Positions 1 to 9,555 of a stretch of 64,000 nt of DNA are shown one piece after another (positions within the stretch are counted from its first letter, which is position 1; each line of letters opens with the position of its first letter). The DNA comes from Neopusillimonas aromaticivorans (lineage in GTDB: Bacteria > Pseudomonadota > Gammaproteobacteria > Burkholderiales > Burkholderiaceae_B): the NCBI RefSeq assembly GCF_030344915.1, contig NZ_CP128233.1, positions 186,001 through 250,000 on the forward strand. The letters run 5' to 3'. The notes under the pieces are model-generated. The model saw only the letters and a program-made list of their open reading frames with translations. It was not told where the DNA came from and ran no database searches. A program made the translations under genes and the position numbers.

Positions 1-207
1 ACCGTGGTCGTCAAACTTGCCCACGATGAACACCGGCTCGGCGGCCTGCAACATGCGCTCGGCCGGGCCAAACCACTCGTTCGAAGATGACACCACCTTC
101 GCACCGAAATCAGCCAGCGCCAGGTTGGCGTAACGGGTGGCAAACTCTGGAAACTCAACGCCGGGGGCATTGATGACGGTGCCTGTGGGCAAATTTGACG
201 CGGCCAT
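1..207 (-). CDS. alc: Allantoicase, N-terminal part (runs off left edge)
   Basis: The first 69 codons of an allantoicase, which hydrolyses allantoate to ureidoglycolate and urea, are present; the rest lies outside the window. The translation contains the family's N-terminal pattern of a FATRYANLALADFGAKVV segment followed by SSNEWFGPAERML, as in bacterial allantoicases. The ATG at 207 is preceded by an AGGAG ribosome-binding site about eight bases upstream. It is the last of four minus-strand genes (GntR regulator, puuE, uraD, alc), so it completes the urate to ureidoglycolate route. No shift is seen in the visible part. Confidence 0.85.
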   Translation of the reverse strand, partial: MAASNLPTGTVINAPGVEFPEFATRYANLALADFGAKVVSSSNEWFGPAERMLQAAEPVFIVGKFDDHG

Positions 208-325
208 TGCAGGGGCTCCTGACAAATAAAAACGGTTAAAAACAAGAAAAAGACAAAAACAAACTGACACGTTTACGTAAGGTTTCCGTTAAGTCGACCG
301 TGCCAACATGACAAGCAAACCCGTT

Positions 326-847
326 TTAGTCAGCCCCGATCAAGGCTTCCAGACGAAAGCGCCCGATGCGATAAATTTGCTGAAGGCTTTCACGTATTTC
401 TTCATCAGGCGACAAACCGAGACGACGCTCGAACTGGTCAATGATGCCGGCACGGTCATACCCCTTGACCGCCAGAATGAACGGAAAGCCGAATTTCTCG
501 CGGTAGGCCTGGTTGAGCTGATTCAGCCGGGCAAACTCTTCGGGCGAACACTGGTCAAGCCCGGCACCTGCTTGCTCTGAACTGGACTCGGCAGTCAGTT
601 CGCCACGCACCGCAGCTTTGCCGGCCAGTTCGGGGTGGGCGCAGATCAGCTTCATGTGCGCTTCCGGCCCTGCATCCTGAATTTGCCGGACCATCTCGGC
701 ATGCAGGTCGTCGAGCCGGGCAAACGGACGATGTATGGCAGCACGCTCGGCAACCCATGCCGAGTGTTCAAAAATACCGCCCAACGCCCGAACAAAATCA
801 TCAGAAGGCAAGGTATTCAGTTGAGCAAGAGAAAGTTTTATGGTCAT
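326..847 (-). CDS. uraD: 2-oxo-4-hydroxy-4-carboxy-5-ureidoimidazoline (OHCU) decarboxylase
   Basis: This 173-residue protein has the size and motifs of OHCU decarboxylase, which converts OHCU to S-allantoin after urate oxidation. Visible family signatures are EHSAWVAERA near residue 27, AHPELAGKAA near residue 70 (carrying the conserved His), QAGAGLDQ and the NQAYREKFGFPFILAVKG block. It sits 116 bases downstream of puuE and 118 bases upstream of alc, in the same direction, so cotranscription is likely. The reading frame is intact. The ATG at 847 gives the full N-terminus. Confidence 0.93.
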   Translation of the reverse strand: MTIKLSLAQLNTLPSDDFVRALGGIFEHSAWVAERAAIHRPFARLDDLHAEMVRQIQDAGPEAHMKLICAHPELAGKAAVRGELTAESSSEQAGAGLDQCSPEEFARLNQLNQAYREKFGFPFILAVKGYDRAGIIDQFERRLGLSPDEEIRESLQQIYRIGRFRLEALIGAD

Positions 848-963
848 TCCTGCCTCGGGTAAATGATTGCGTTAATCGTTTAAGCGCCGCTGATAAATGG
901 TGGCGTTAGTCATCAAGGTGTCGTTGATTTCGTTTAGATTGCCTCGACGTTGAGGAAGTTTCA

Positions 964-1902
964 CTATCGCCGCCCATTGCCGATCGTGGAAGGGTGGTGC
1001 TCGATCCAGTGGCGCGCGATATCAACCCGGCGACAGATCCAGACGTTCTGATGGCTCTGGATATAGTCGAGAAAGCGCTGCAAGGATGCAAAGCGGCCGG
1101 GCCGCCCGATCAACCGGCAATGCAAGCCTATCGACAACATTTTGGGCTGTGTTTCGCCTTCGGCGTAAAGCACATCGAACGCATCTTTAAGATAGGTGAA
1201 GAACTGTTCACCGGTGTTGAAACCCTGGGCTGTCGCGAACCGCATGTCGTTGGTATCAAGGGTGTACGGGACAACCAGATGCGGATGTGACCGGCCACTC
1301 TCTAGCTCGACCGGCATCCAGAAAGGCAGGTCATCGCCGTAGTAATCGGAATCGTATAAAAAACCACCTTCTTCGACGACCAGCTTGCGTGTATTGGGGC
1401 TGTCGCGACCGGTGTACCAGCCCAGAGGGTGTTCACCCGTAAGGGCCTGAATGACCTCAACGCAACGCGCCATATGCTCGCGCTCAAGCGACTCGGGGGC
1501 TGACTGATAATGAATCCAGCGGTAGCCATGGCAGGCAATTTCATGCCCCAGCTCGACAAACGCCTGCGCGACTTCGGGATGACGCTCAAGGGCCATCCCC
1601 ACGCCGAAAACGGTCAAGGGCAGGCCGCGTCGTTCAAACTCGCGCAAAATGCGCCACACCCCGGCCCGCGAACCGTATTCGTAAATGGATTCCATTGACA
1701 TATGGCGCTCGGGATAAGCAGCCGCCCCAATGATTTCCGACAAAAACTGCTCGGACGCCGTATCGCCATGCAACACACAGTTCTCGCCACCCTCTTCGTA
1801 ATTCAGGACAAACTGAACCGCCACCCGCGCTCGCCCGGGCCACACCACCTGGGGTAGCTGACGCCCGTAACCCACAAGATCGCGAGGATAATTTTGACGC
1901 AT
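964..1902 (-). CDS. puuE: Allantoinase of the polysaccharide-deacetylase family (PuuE type)
   Basis: A 312-residue protein matches PuuE, the cofactor-independent allantoinase that hydrolyses allantoin to allantoate and is unrelated to the metal-dependent amidohydrolase allantoinases. Visible features are YPRDLVGYGR at the N-terminus, VQFVLNYEEGGE, the ACHGYRWIHYQ block (NodB-like motif 2) and GWYTGRDSPNT. Length agrees with characterised PuuE proteins (about 308 residues). Neighbours are the GntR regulator 12 bases upstream and uraD downstream. The reading frame is intact. Confidence 0.93.
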   Translation of the reverse strand: MRQNYPRDLVGYGRQLPQVVWPGRARVAVQFVLNYEEGGENCVLHGDTASEQFLSEIIGAAAYPERHMSMESIYEYGSRAGVWRILREFERRGLPLTVFGVGMALERHPEVAQAFVELGHEIACHGYRWIHYQSAPESLEREHMARCVEVIQALTGEHPLGWYTGRDSPNTRKLVVEEGGFLYDSDYYGDDLPFWMPVELESGRSHPHLVVPYTLDTNDMRFATAQGFNTGEQFFTYLKDAFDVLYAEGETQPKMLSIGLHCRLIGRPGRFASLQRFLDYIQSHQNVWICRRVDIARHWIEHHPSTIGNGRR

Positions 1903-1914
1903 GAGGACTCCTGA

Positions 1915-2669
1915 TTAACGTTTGACACTGAATGCGGACCAAGGATCGGGACGTACCGGCGTCGAGTGGTGGCCAACGCGATCTTCACAATCTTCAAGGT
2001 GATGGCACATGGCCGCCATGGCACCTTCGCGATCACCGGCCAGGATCAGATCAAGAATCTGGTCATGCTCAATGTACGAGCAGGTGCTTGAACTGGGGGT
2101 GTCGCGAAACGCAATGATGAGCGTAGTGCGGCAACACAGAGCGTGCATGAATTCCGTCAGAACATGGTTTTCAACCAGCCGGGCCATTTTGACGTGAAAA
2201 GCGTTAGACAAGCGCAGCCAACTGATGCGATCGCCACGTTCGAACGCCTCGCGTTCCTGGCGCACCATGTCGCGCAAAGGCTGCAGACGCTGTTCAAGGT
2301 CGGGAAACTGCAGCAGCTTGTCGATCAGGACACATTCAAGCGTGCGCCGGGCTTCAAAGATATCGCGGGTTTCTTCTGGCCCTGGCTTCCAGACATAGGC
2401 CCCCGATTGGGCTCAAGCACCACGATTTTGTCGTGCCCCAACTGGGCCAGCGCTGAACGCACCGTTGCACGCGAACAGTTGAAAATTTCACATAGCGTTG
2501 ATTCGGTGAGTTTGGCCCCCGGCAACAGGCGGCGATCCATGACGGCATCGAAAATTTCTGCGTAGACACGATCGACTTCGGAAACATGACCCGACGACCC
2601 CAGCAGCGATGAGGCGCTTGGCGCTGTACTTTCAGGATAGGAATCGGAACGTTGATCGAGATACAACAT
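1915..2669 (-). CDS. GntR-family (FadR/FCD) regulator of urate catabolism, one frameshift
   Basis: The reconstructed 251-residue regulator has an N-terminal winged helix (LTESTLCEIFNCSRATVRSALAQL, residues about 55-78) and a C-terminal FCD ligand-binding domain containing the histidines of SNAFHVKMA, FMHAL and CHHLED. The frame is lost in a run of five C at 2400-2404; restoring one base joins the halves through a plausible ...RGAYVWKPG linker. It lies 12 bases before puuE and is divergent from uraH-puuD, the usual position of a local purine-degradation repressor. Two ATTG..CAAT palindromes in the divergent region are candidate operators. The effector, probably a pathway intermediate, is inferred. 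Confidence 0.85.
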
Positions 2670-2711
2670 GGCATCACCCAGGGAAAACCGGCAAACTGTA
2701 TGAAATCACTG

Positions 2712-2764
2712 ATTGACAATTATTGGGGGTTAAAACAAAATCGTCAACATAAATTGTTAACAAT
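2712..2764. promoter_or_regulatory. Divergent promoter region with two ATTG..CAAT palindromes
   Basis: The 106-base gap between the GntR gene and uraH holds ATTGACAAT (2712-2720) and the perfect 12-base palindrome ATTGTTAACAAT (2753-2764). The first overlaps a TTGACA -35 box (2713-2718) that is 17 bases from a weak CAAAAT -10 box reading toward uraH. The second lies between that promoter and the uraH ribosome-binding site. FadR-type GntR proteins bind GT/AC-centred palindromes, so these are proposed as operators for the adjacent regulator. Confidence 0.55.
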
Positions 2765-2775
2765 CAGGAGAACCC

Positions 2776-3129
2776 ATGGGAAAGCTGTCCACCCACGTGC
2801 TTGACACCATGCACGGTCGCCCCGCCAGCGGTGTACGCATCGCGCTTTACCGTATCCAGGATGACCGGCGCCAGCCTGTAAAAACCGTACATACCAATGA
2901 CGACGGGCGTTGTGATGGACCTCTGCTCGGGCCCGACGAAATTCAGGCTGGCACGTACGAACTGGTGTTTTTCGCCGGTGATTACTTTGCTGCCCAAGGG
3001 GTGAACGTGCCCGAACCCCGCTTTGTCGACCAGGTCATCGTGCGCTTCGGCATTGCCAACCCTGACGAAAACTATCACGTCCCTCTGGTGGTGACACCCT
3101 GGACTTATTCAACCTATCGCGGCAGCTGA
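2776..3129 (+). CDS. uraH: 5-hydroxyisourate hydrolase (transthyretin-like)
   Basis: A 117-residue protein with the hallmarks of HIU hydrolase: KLSTHVLDTMHGRPASGV at the N-terminus (active-site His) and the invariant C-terminal YRGS. It converts 5-hydroxyisourate to OHCU, the step between PuuD and UraD. An AGGAG box lies just upstream of the ATG. puuD follows 41 bases downstream, so the product of the urate oxidase next door is its substrate. The reading frame is intact. Confidence 0.95.
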   Translation: MGKLSTHVLDTMHGRPASGVRIALYRIQDDRRQPVKTVHTNDDGRCDGPLLGPDEIQAGTYELVFFAGDYFAAQGVNVPEPRFVDQVIVRFGIANPDENYHVPLVVTPWTYSTYRGS

Positions 3130-3170
3130 GGGTACTTGCCCTCCCCTGAACCCACTACGGACAACAGCAC

Positions 3171-4447
3171 ATGGAAGCCTACCTCGTCGAATTCGGAAAC
3201 CTGTTGTTGCGATGGCTGCATGTCATCGCTGCCATCGCCTGGATAGGCGAGTCAATTTACTTTGTCATGCTGGACAACAGCTTGCGCCCACCGCAAGCCG
3301 AAAGCACGCGCAAAAAGGGGTTCTGGGCGAGATGTGGGCTGTACACGGGGGGCTTTTATCACAACCAGAAATATCAGACGGCACCCGCCGAACTGCCCAA
3401 AGACCTGCACTGGTCGTTCTGGAAGTCGTACACGACATGGCTTAGCGGGTTTGCGCTGTTTGCGATCATGTATATGTCAAACCCCACGTTCTTCCTGGCC
3501 AACCCGGGTAGCCCGTGGCAATGGGTCCGCGACCTGAGCGGTTGGCAATTGAACGCGGTGGCCCTGGTGTTTCTGCTGGGCGGCTGGGTCGTCTACGACC
3601 AAATGTGCCGACGCATCAGTCCGAACATGGAACGCGATGGCGTGCTGAGTATCGCTGTAGCCCTCATGATGGTTCTTGTCGCCTGGCTCAGCGTGCAGAT
3701 TTTCCAGGGGCGTGCCGCCTTCCTGATTACAGGCGCGGTCATGGCCACGGCCATGTCGGCCAACGTGTTTTTCTGGATCATTCCGGGACAGCGCCGTATG
3801 GTCAACGCCATGAAAAAAGGCGAGGCTCCCAACCCGATTGACGGTAAACGGGGCAAGCAACGCTCGGTGCACAACACCTACTTCACCCTGCCCGTTGTGT
3901 TCCTGATGCTCAGTAACCACTATTCGTTTACGTACACCAGCGAGTATGCCTGGATCATCATGAGCCTGTTCATTTTCTCGGGGGCACTGATCCGTCAATA
4001 TTTTGTGCTGATGCATATGGGGCAGAACAAGATTGGCTACCCGATCGCCGGTATAGTGTTGCTGGTTGTGATTGCCGTACTGGCGGCGCCGTCGGTCAAA
4101 CCAAAGTCCGACGCGACTGCCGCGAATACAACAACAAACACACAGACTGCAACCACAAACACCGGGAACGGGGCTGAGGCAACCGCAGGGATGACCCTGC
4201 CCCAGGTAATGCCATGACCAGGGTGCAGCAAATCATGAACGATCGCTGCATTCAGTGCCACGCGGCAAAACCCACCTACCCCGGGTTTGCCTCTGCACCG
4301 GCTGGCATCGCGCTGGAAACACCCGCCGACATCCTGGCTAACCCGGCCCTGATCAAACAGGTGACGGCAAACAAATACATGCCGCTTGGCAATGTCACCA
4401 AGATGACTGACGAGGAACGCGAGTTCATTGCCATCTGGACACCCTGA
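3171..4447 (+). CDS. puuD: Membrane urate oxidase/hydroxylase PuuD with C-terminal cytochrome c domain
   Basis: This gene encodes an integral-membrane urate-oxidising protein that starts MEAYLVEFGNLLLRWLHVIA, has about seven or eight hydrophobic segments up to residue 320, and ends in a c-type cytochrome domain with the haem motif CIQCH. The membrane part stops at 4217 and the haem part opens at 4214 in another frame (ATGA overlap). In known PuuD proteins the two are one chain of about 400 residues. Adding one C to the CC of GCCATGACC near 4212-4213 fuses them into 425 residues. A genuine two-gene arrangement cannot be excluded from sequence alone. Confidence 0.85.
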
Positions 4448-4466
4448 CCTCTGGCCAACAACACTG

Positions 4467-4493
4467 GTGCACGGGTCGGATCAGCCCGTGCAC
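4467..4493. terminator. Perfect hairpin between convergent puuD and pilV
   Basis: GTGCACGGG and CCCGTGCAC form a perfect 9-bp stem around a nine-base loop, 19 bases after the puuD stop and overlapping the last codons of pilV. There is no clear T-run, so it is a candidate bidirectional terminator or mRNA-end structure only. Confidence 0.45.
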
Positions 4494-5496
4494 AAGTACC
4501 CACGAGTCCTTCCCTGAGTATCCGCTTGCGGGCCGCTGTCAGCAATCAGAACCAGCGAGTACCCCGATGGGCAGCTGCAAGCCCCGGTTACCGGGTTGAT
4601 GGCCGACGGCAGGCAACCCGAGACCGAGTTAACCGAATACCCACCGCCACCCCTGCCCCCGGCAGATCGCCACAGATAGCTGCGACAGACCAGTACCCCG
4701 CCAAACTGCTCGCGAACGAGCAACCCGTTTTCAGGGCAAGACGTCATGGCCACCGCCTGTGTTCCCAGCCATAACGATGATTGAACGCGCAACCCTGAAT
4801 TCGTCTTGATGGTTCCTGCCACGGTCAGGGCTGAACCGAATTCCGGATCACGTTCATCACCCACTTTCAGGAAAGGAAAGCCCGCCATTCCGGCCTGCGT
4901 TATCGCCAGCGCAACCACCCCTGCCGGCAATGCCGACATTTCCGGATCCGGAGGATTGGCATACACATACGATGTACCCGCGAGGCGGGTTTCATCCGCC
5001 CTGGCCACCACACCGCCATAGCCTTTCGCTGCGGCCAGCCATGCGGCCACTACCGACTCGCCAGGCCGACCGGTGATCGCCATGTCCAGCGGCGATGTCA
5101 GGTGCACCACGGCCTCGGACACGCAGTTATCGCCTGGGCACACCCCTGCCTTAGCACACGCACCGCCAAACGCAGATTGCGGCCATAGACTTCGGGATAA
5201 CCAGCCGACAGCAAATTGCCCTGCTTGAGTTCAGCCAACGTCGGCGAGCGCCAGTCGGCAAAACCATGGCCCGCAAGGTCACCGGCCAATACCGCATTGC
5301 GCAGGTCACCCGCATGGCGGGAAAGATAGAGCGTCACCGCTTCTTTAACGCCCTCCATCCAGACGGCAACAGCCTGGGCTGAGGCTTCCTGGGCTTTTCG
5401 CACCAGCGCCTCGGAGGCCCAGACCGCCAGCAGGGTTGCGATCAGTGCAGCAATGATCAGCTCAAACAAGGCGAAACCACGTTGCCGGCATTTCAT
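4481..5496 (-). CDS. pilV: PilV-like type IVb minor pilin or tip protein, one frameshift
   Basis: The reconstructed protein has 338 residues. It starts MKCRQRGFALFELIIAALIA, a prepilin leader with cleavage expected at G/F before a hydrophobic helix, followed by a long C-terminal region ending in a Cys-rich tail (SGCLPSAIN, ACSCPSGYS, YLCTG). This matches the architecture of R64 PilV. The frame shifts in the C-run at 5143-5146. It is the last gene of the pil operon. No shufflon repeats or shufflon recombinase gene are seen after it, so the tail appears fixed. The ATG at 5496 is chosen because it places the leader peptide correctly. Confidence 0.75.
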
Positions 5497-5503
5497 GGTG
5501 GCC

Positions 5504-6082
5504 TCAGCTGGCCGTAAATACAAAGGTATTGACATCTCCCTTGGTACACAAGGCTTCGGTCGCCAGGGCACTGTAACTGGTCGTTGCATCTTTGATGGTC
5601 GTTCCGTCAACCGTCATTGAATCGCTGACACGCTGCAACACCGATGCAATTGCCGGACAGGCCACATGGTTGATATTGGTCAGGGTAATGGCAAATGCCG
5701 CCCCCAGATCAGCCGACGCAACCGTAACCTCACCGGCCTTGCCCAGACCATGCAACACTTTGGGACTGGCCTCTGTACCCGATACCGAAAAAATGCTGGA
5801 CTCACGCACTGTATTGGCAAAACTGGACGTTGCAATGCCCAGATAGGGTTCCGAAGACCCATGGGGCGCATTCACCTTGGTTTGAAGGACAAACCGGGCC
5901 AACTCCTCACCCACCTTGGGCACTTTGTTTTCAATAACGTAACTGCCGATAGCCGGGATCCCGATGATGGCCAGCAAAAGGACAATTGCCGTTACGATCG
6001 AAACCTCAATCAATGAAAACCCTCGTTGACGCTGAAAGTTGCGGTGAACGAGAAAAAGAAGATTCTGATGCTGATGTGACAT
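5504..6082 (-). CDS. pilS: Major type IVb prepilin PilS
   Basis: This 192-residue protein has a short basic leader ending QRG/FSLIEVSIVTAIVLLLAI, the type IV prepilin cleavage site and N-terminal helix. Two cysteines in the C-terminal half (VACPAI and EALCTKGD) could form the pilin disulfide. The ATG at 6082 with an upstream AGGGAGAG box is preferred over the earlier in-frame start at 6124, which would extend the leader. It lies between pilR and pilV, as in IncI1 pil operons. The reading frame is intact. Confidence 0.85.
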   Translation of the reverse strand: MSHQHQNLLFLVHRNFQRQRGFSLIEVSIVTAIVLLLAIIGIPAIGSYVIENKVPKVGEELARFVLQTKVNAPHGSSEPYLGIATSSFANTVRESSIFSVSGTEASPKVLHGLGKAGEVTVASADLGAAFAITLTNINHVACPAIASVLQRVSDSMTVDGTTIKDATTSYSALATEALCTKGDVNTFVFTAS

Positions 6083-6110
6083 GGATTGCTCTCCCTGGAA
6101 AAGACCAGCC

Positions 6111-7235
6111 CTACTGGCTGGCATAAAAAGTCATGAGACTGCGCCGCAACTCATCAATGACCACGTAGTGCCATAGCCCCAACCCAAGCAACGAGGCGAC
6201 ACACCCCAACAACATGACCCAGCGGCTGACGGCCGCTTGATGCGCCACTGATTTCAGAACCTGATTCGCCAATCGCACTTTGCACAGAGTCAACGCAGGG
6301 ACCAGACCACGCGTGGTTGCAAGATCTTGCAAATACCAGAACAAAGGGCGATCAAGCAAACCCGTATCAAACGTTTGAGCCCCAACCCACCCGCGGTCAA
6401 TGCGTTCTATCATCAGATTCAGGTGCCAGCCATGCCAGCGCGATGCGCCCCGACACAACAGACTGATCGCCGTGCGCAACTGTGTCGAGCTGGCGTCATT
6501 ACGGGCCAGGACAACGTGCAAAACCGACAGCATGCGAACTGCCGCCACGCACCGGTACAAACGCCAGAACAGCACGTGATCCAGCCATCGTCGCGGCGTA
6601 CCGACCAGGTTCGGAAATGTCCAGGCCAGACTAGCCAGCATGACAATTGTGAGTACGGCAAACCCTGGCCACCACTGATTGATCCACCGCGCCAGGCCGA
6701 ATAATTCACGGGTGGCCTGCCCGTAATACTCGACAGGCAACATGCCAAATACGTCTTTCAACCGGGGAACCGTGAACATGGGCACCACAAGCATCATGGC
6801 CACCCAGACCAGAACGGCCACCACGGCAGCTGTCAGCGTGCTCACCAAAATGTCCCGAGCCTCACGCACAAGCCGCTGAGAAGCGGCCAGATCCCTCAGA
6901 GTCTCAATCAAGGCTGCGTTACCCGACAACTGGGCCACCCGGATAATGACCAGTTCATCCTCGGGAAATGAACCTCGCCAGGCCGCATGCAGGTCACCAC
7001 CGGCAAGGGGATACGTCGTTGACCAATACGCTGACAAACGTCCTCGATGGGTTGAAGGCCCATAACGTCGCGCATCTTGCTCGAAGATATCCTTGAGTGT
7101 GCGCGCACCCGCGACCGCATGCATGAAGTCAGACAAATACTCGTAGTAATCAGCGCGTTCCAAGCGAAAACGTCTGACATCATTTTGATGTTGCAGTGCG
7201 CGAAGCCACGTCCGCAACCTTGAAACAAACGACAT
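6111..7235 (-). CDS. pilR: PilR, inner-membrane platform protein (GspF/PilC family)
   Basis: A 374-residue polytopic protein with the two-repeat GspF layout. The first repeat contains FMHAVAGARTLKDIF and ends in a long transmembrane stretch (STLTAAVVAVLVWVAMMLVV). A second hydrophobic pair lies at about residues 190-215, and a final one near residue 355 (VMLLGCVASLLGLGLWHYVV). It anchors the pilus assembly ATPase. The ATG at 7235 overlaps the pilQ stop as TGATG, implying translational coupling. The reading frame is intact. Confidence 0.82.
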   Translation of the reverse strand: MSFVSRLRTWLRALQHQNDVRRFRLERADYYEYLSDFMHAVAGARTLKDIFEQDARRYGPSTHRGRLSAYWSTTYPLAGGDLHAAWRGSFPEDELVIIRVAQLSGNAALIETLRDLAASQRLVREARDILVSTLTAAVVAVLVWVAMMLVVPMFTVPRLKDVFGMLPVEYYGQATRELFGLARWINQWWPGFAVLTIVMLASLAWTFPNLVGTPRRWLDHVLFWRLYRCVAAVRMLSVLHVVLARNDASSTQLRTAISLLCRGASRWHGWHLNLMIERIDRGWVGAQTFDTGLLDRPLFWYLQDLATTRGLVPALTLCKVRLANQVLKSVAHQAAVSRWVMLLGCVASLLGLGLWHYVVIDELRRSLMTFYASQ

Positions 7236-8984
7236 CAGCACGCCCTCCCGACCGCCATTTTGTCGACCGAGGTCAGGCGCTGGAACACCTGAAACCGCCG
7301 CTCGACATCAAACAGATCAAGCTGACCCGCCACAACCTTATAGGCAGCGCAAGCCAGCGAAGACCGGACGCTGTCAGCCGCTGTGATCTGGAAGCCGGCA
7401 TCGACATCCAGTGAACGGTAGGCTCCACTGTCCGCCTGCTTCAGGCTGGCCAGATACCCCGGATGCTCGTGCGGTTCAAAGCACTCGGCAATAACCGTGC
7501 GCCCGGAATAACCCGCCAGCGCAGAATGGCCCGCCCCGGCACATGATGAACAGCCCTGGCCATTCCTGAAACGCAATGTAGCTGGTCGGCCCCCAAGACG
7601 ACTCTCCAGGTTTTTCAATGCTTGCATGGCAAACGGCTCATCAAACAGCCCCCTGCAGCGGCTTGCCCTGAATCGAGGCTGCAATACGCACAGAGACACG
7701 GCATCAGCGCCTGATAAACCACCAGCTTGAGAATCCCGGGCGTCGCCAGAAAATCGCGAGACACACCAATCACGGACGATGCCAAACGCTCGGCCACCAG
7801 CAACGCCGACGGTGCATGGGTTGTGGTGTACACATTTACACCTGAACTGGCCAGATCCATGAACGCTTCGCCCGTTTCACGATCACGCACCTCACCGAGC
7901 AGCACATCCGTCATGGCCGAACGCTTGAGGGCTCTGAGTTTGGCCGAAAAACCATCATGCCGGTCTTTCGACGGATCACGACTGACGGTGTTCTGGACAG
8001 CCCCGGGATCAGGTACTCTACCGGATCTTCCAGCGTCACCACCTTGCGCTCGGGCGGCAACATGGCGATCCGGGATGCCAGGGTTGTCGACTTGCCTGAA
8101 CCAACCGTACCGGCAAAGACCACCGCCCCACCCTCTGACAACATGCCGCGCTCTATCATCCGGGCCTGATGGGGCAGATAGCCCAAGGCTTCCAGCGAGC
8201 CGGTCTCGCCCGCACGCGTGCGATCAAGCAAACGCAAACACACGCTGGGACCACGCTCGGCAGCCATTGACGCCCAGCGCAACAAAATACTGCGACCATC
8301 CACCTGGCGCACCAGCGCCCCTGCTGCTCGGTGTTGGGATCAAAGACGGCTCCGTTGCCCCCACGAATATCCATCCAGGCAACAGCCAGCATTTCATTCA
8401 AGGTCGCCGTTGGAATACGACGAAAACGCTCAGGCGCCACGTAACGACCCTGGAGCGTAAAGCGAACTTCAGAGTCAGCCTGATCCAGCTGTACGTTGAA
8501 GTGGAGGTCGCTGGCGCCATGGCGTACCCCCACTCAACCATGTCCTGGAAGGCGCCCGCCAAAGCCGAGCTCGAAACCACCGCTTCTGAGCCCGAAGACA
8601 GCGGAGTACCTGCCCACTGATGACGAGCAATCGACAGCAACAGCGGTGCGGCCAGAATATAGCGCTGAGGTGTTGCCAGACGCAGACCACTCGAGCAAAT
8701 GCGTCGGGCCAACTCATCGGCCAGGTCACCCCCACATGCTCGGCCAGTGCCAGGATGGCCACAGAATCATCGGCCAGCGCGACCGGACACAGCTTGGCCG
8801 CCAGCCTTTCGACCCCGAGCTCAACGCTTAGCGAGCGACGTATCGCAGGCCGAACCAGATGCATATCATCAGCACTGGCAATAACAACGGCATCCGTACG
8901 TTCAAATCGATCTGGCGGAACGATGGCATCACTGATGCGGTAACCGGGAAATTTAAGGTCAAGACGCCAGGCAGACTTTTTCAT
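7235..8984 (-). CDS. pilQ: PilQ, pilus assembly ATPase (GspE/PilB family), five frameshifts
   Basis: Six consecutive open fragments join into one 584-residue ATPase when single bases are restored in C-runs at 8721-8722, 8527-8531, 8318-8321, 8001-8004 and 7649-7653. Readable motifs are GTVGSGKSTTLAS (Walker A), VVTLEDPVEYLIPG (Asp box), DVLLGEVRDRETGEAF (Walker B) and YTTTHAPSAL (His box). Every fragment continues the family alignment in order, and all shifts have the same sign, which argues for sequencing error rather than decay. Start and stop overlap pilP and pilR. It powers pilus polymerisation at the inner membrane. Confidence 0.85.
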
Positions 8985-9555
8985 CGCACCCCCTCGTGGC
9001 CAGCAGAACCAAGACATGACTCAAACAACCGGTCAGGACCTTGCAGCGCAATACAACGCGCACTGATCGACTTCAAACGCAGCGTCGAGGCATCGGCCTT
9101 GCGACCGGCTGGCAGGGCCTGACCCTTGAGATAGATATAGGACTGTCCCTGCCAGGAAACCTCGGCCAGCAACCGTTGCCCTACCCCATAAATCGCCTGT
9201 AATTTCGGCCGTAGCTGACCTGAATCACCACGCAGCTGAGGCGTCGGCGTCATCACGGTGTCCCCTGCTGCCGATGAAGTGCCCTTGCGCAAACGCAACG
9301 CTGCCTGCTCGGCATCGAGCCTCATCAGTTCGCGCACCAGCATTTGATCGCCAAGCAATTCATTCTGAACGGATGCCGCCTGTACTGTCGCCGGTGAAGG
9401 CAAGGAACCGGGCTGTGAATCTGCCCAGGCAACCGGGGAAATACTGACTCCAGCACGACCAGCACAGCCAGCGCAGCACCCGCAGACACCGTTGGGCAAA
9501 CGGGAGCCCTGGTTCCAGGACCAACAAAATGCGGTGCATTAACTTTGCCATTCAT
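8981..9555 (-). CDS. pilP: PilP, pilus biogenesis protein, one frameshift
   Basis: Restoring one base at 9450-9451 gives a 191-residue secreted protein. A hydrophobic signal segment (GAALAVLVVLGVSISPVAWA) ends in an AWA-D signal peptidase site. A mature part follows with a short charged helix (LVRELMRLDAEQAALRLRKG) and a compact C-terminal domain. Size, signal and position between pilO and pilQ match PilP of IncI1-type systems. The ATG at 9555 follows an AGGGAGAG box and overlaps the pilO end. Its 3' end overlaps pilQ as ATGA. Confidence 0.72.

Noticed and set aside
5098..5496. Shufflon-type inverted repeats at the pilV 3' end
   Set aside because: No 19-bp repeat copies or recombinase gene were seen near 4481-5496; PilV has one continuous C-terminus.
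7235..8984. pilQ as a decayed pseudogene
   Set aside because: All five shifts are single-base losses in G/C runs and every functional motif survives, as in the essential genes of the window; error is the simpler reading.
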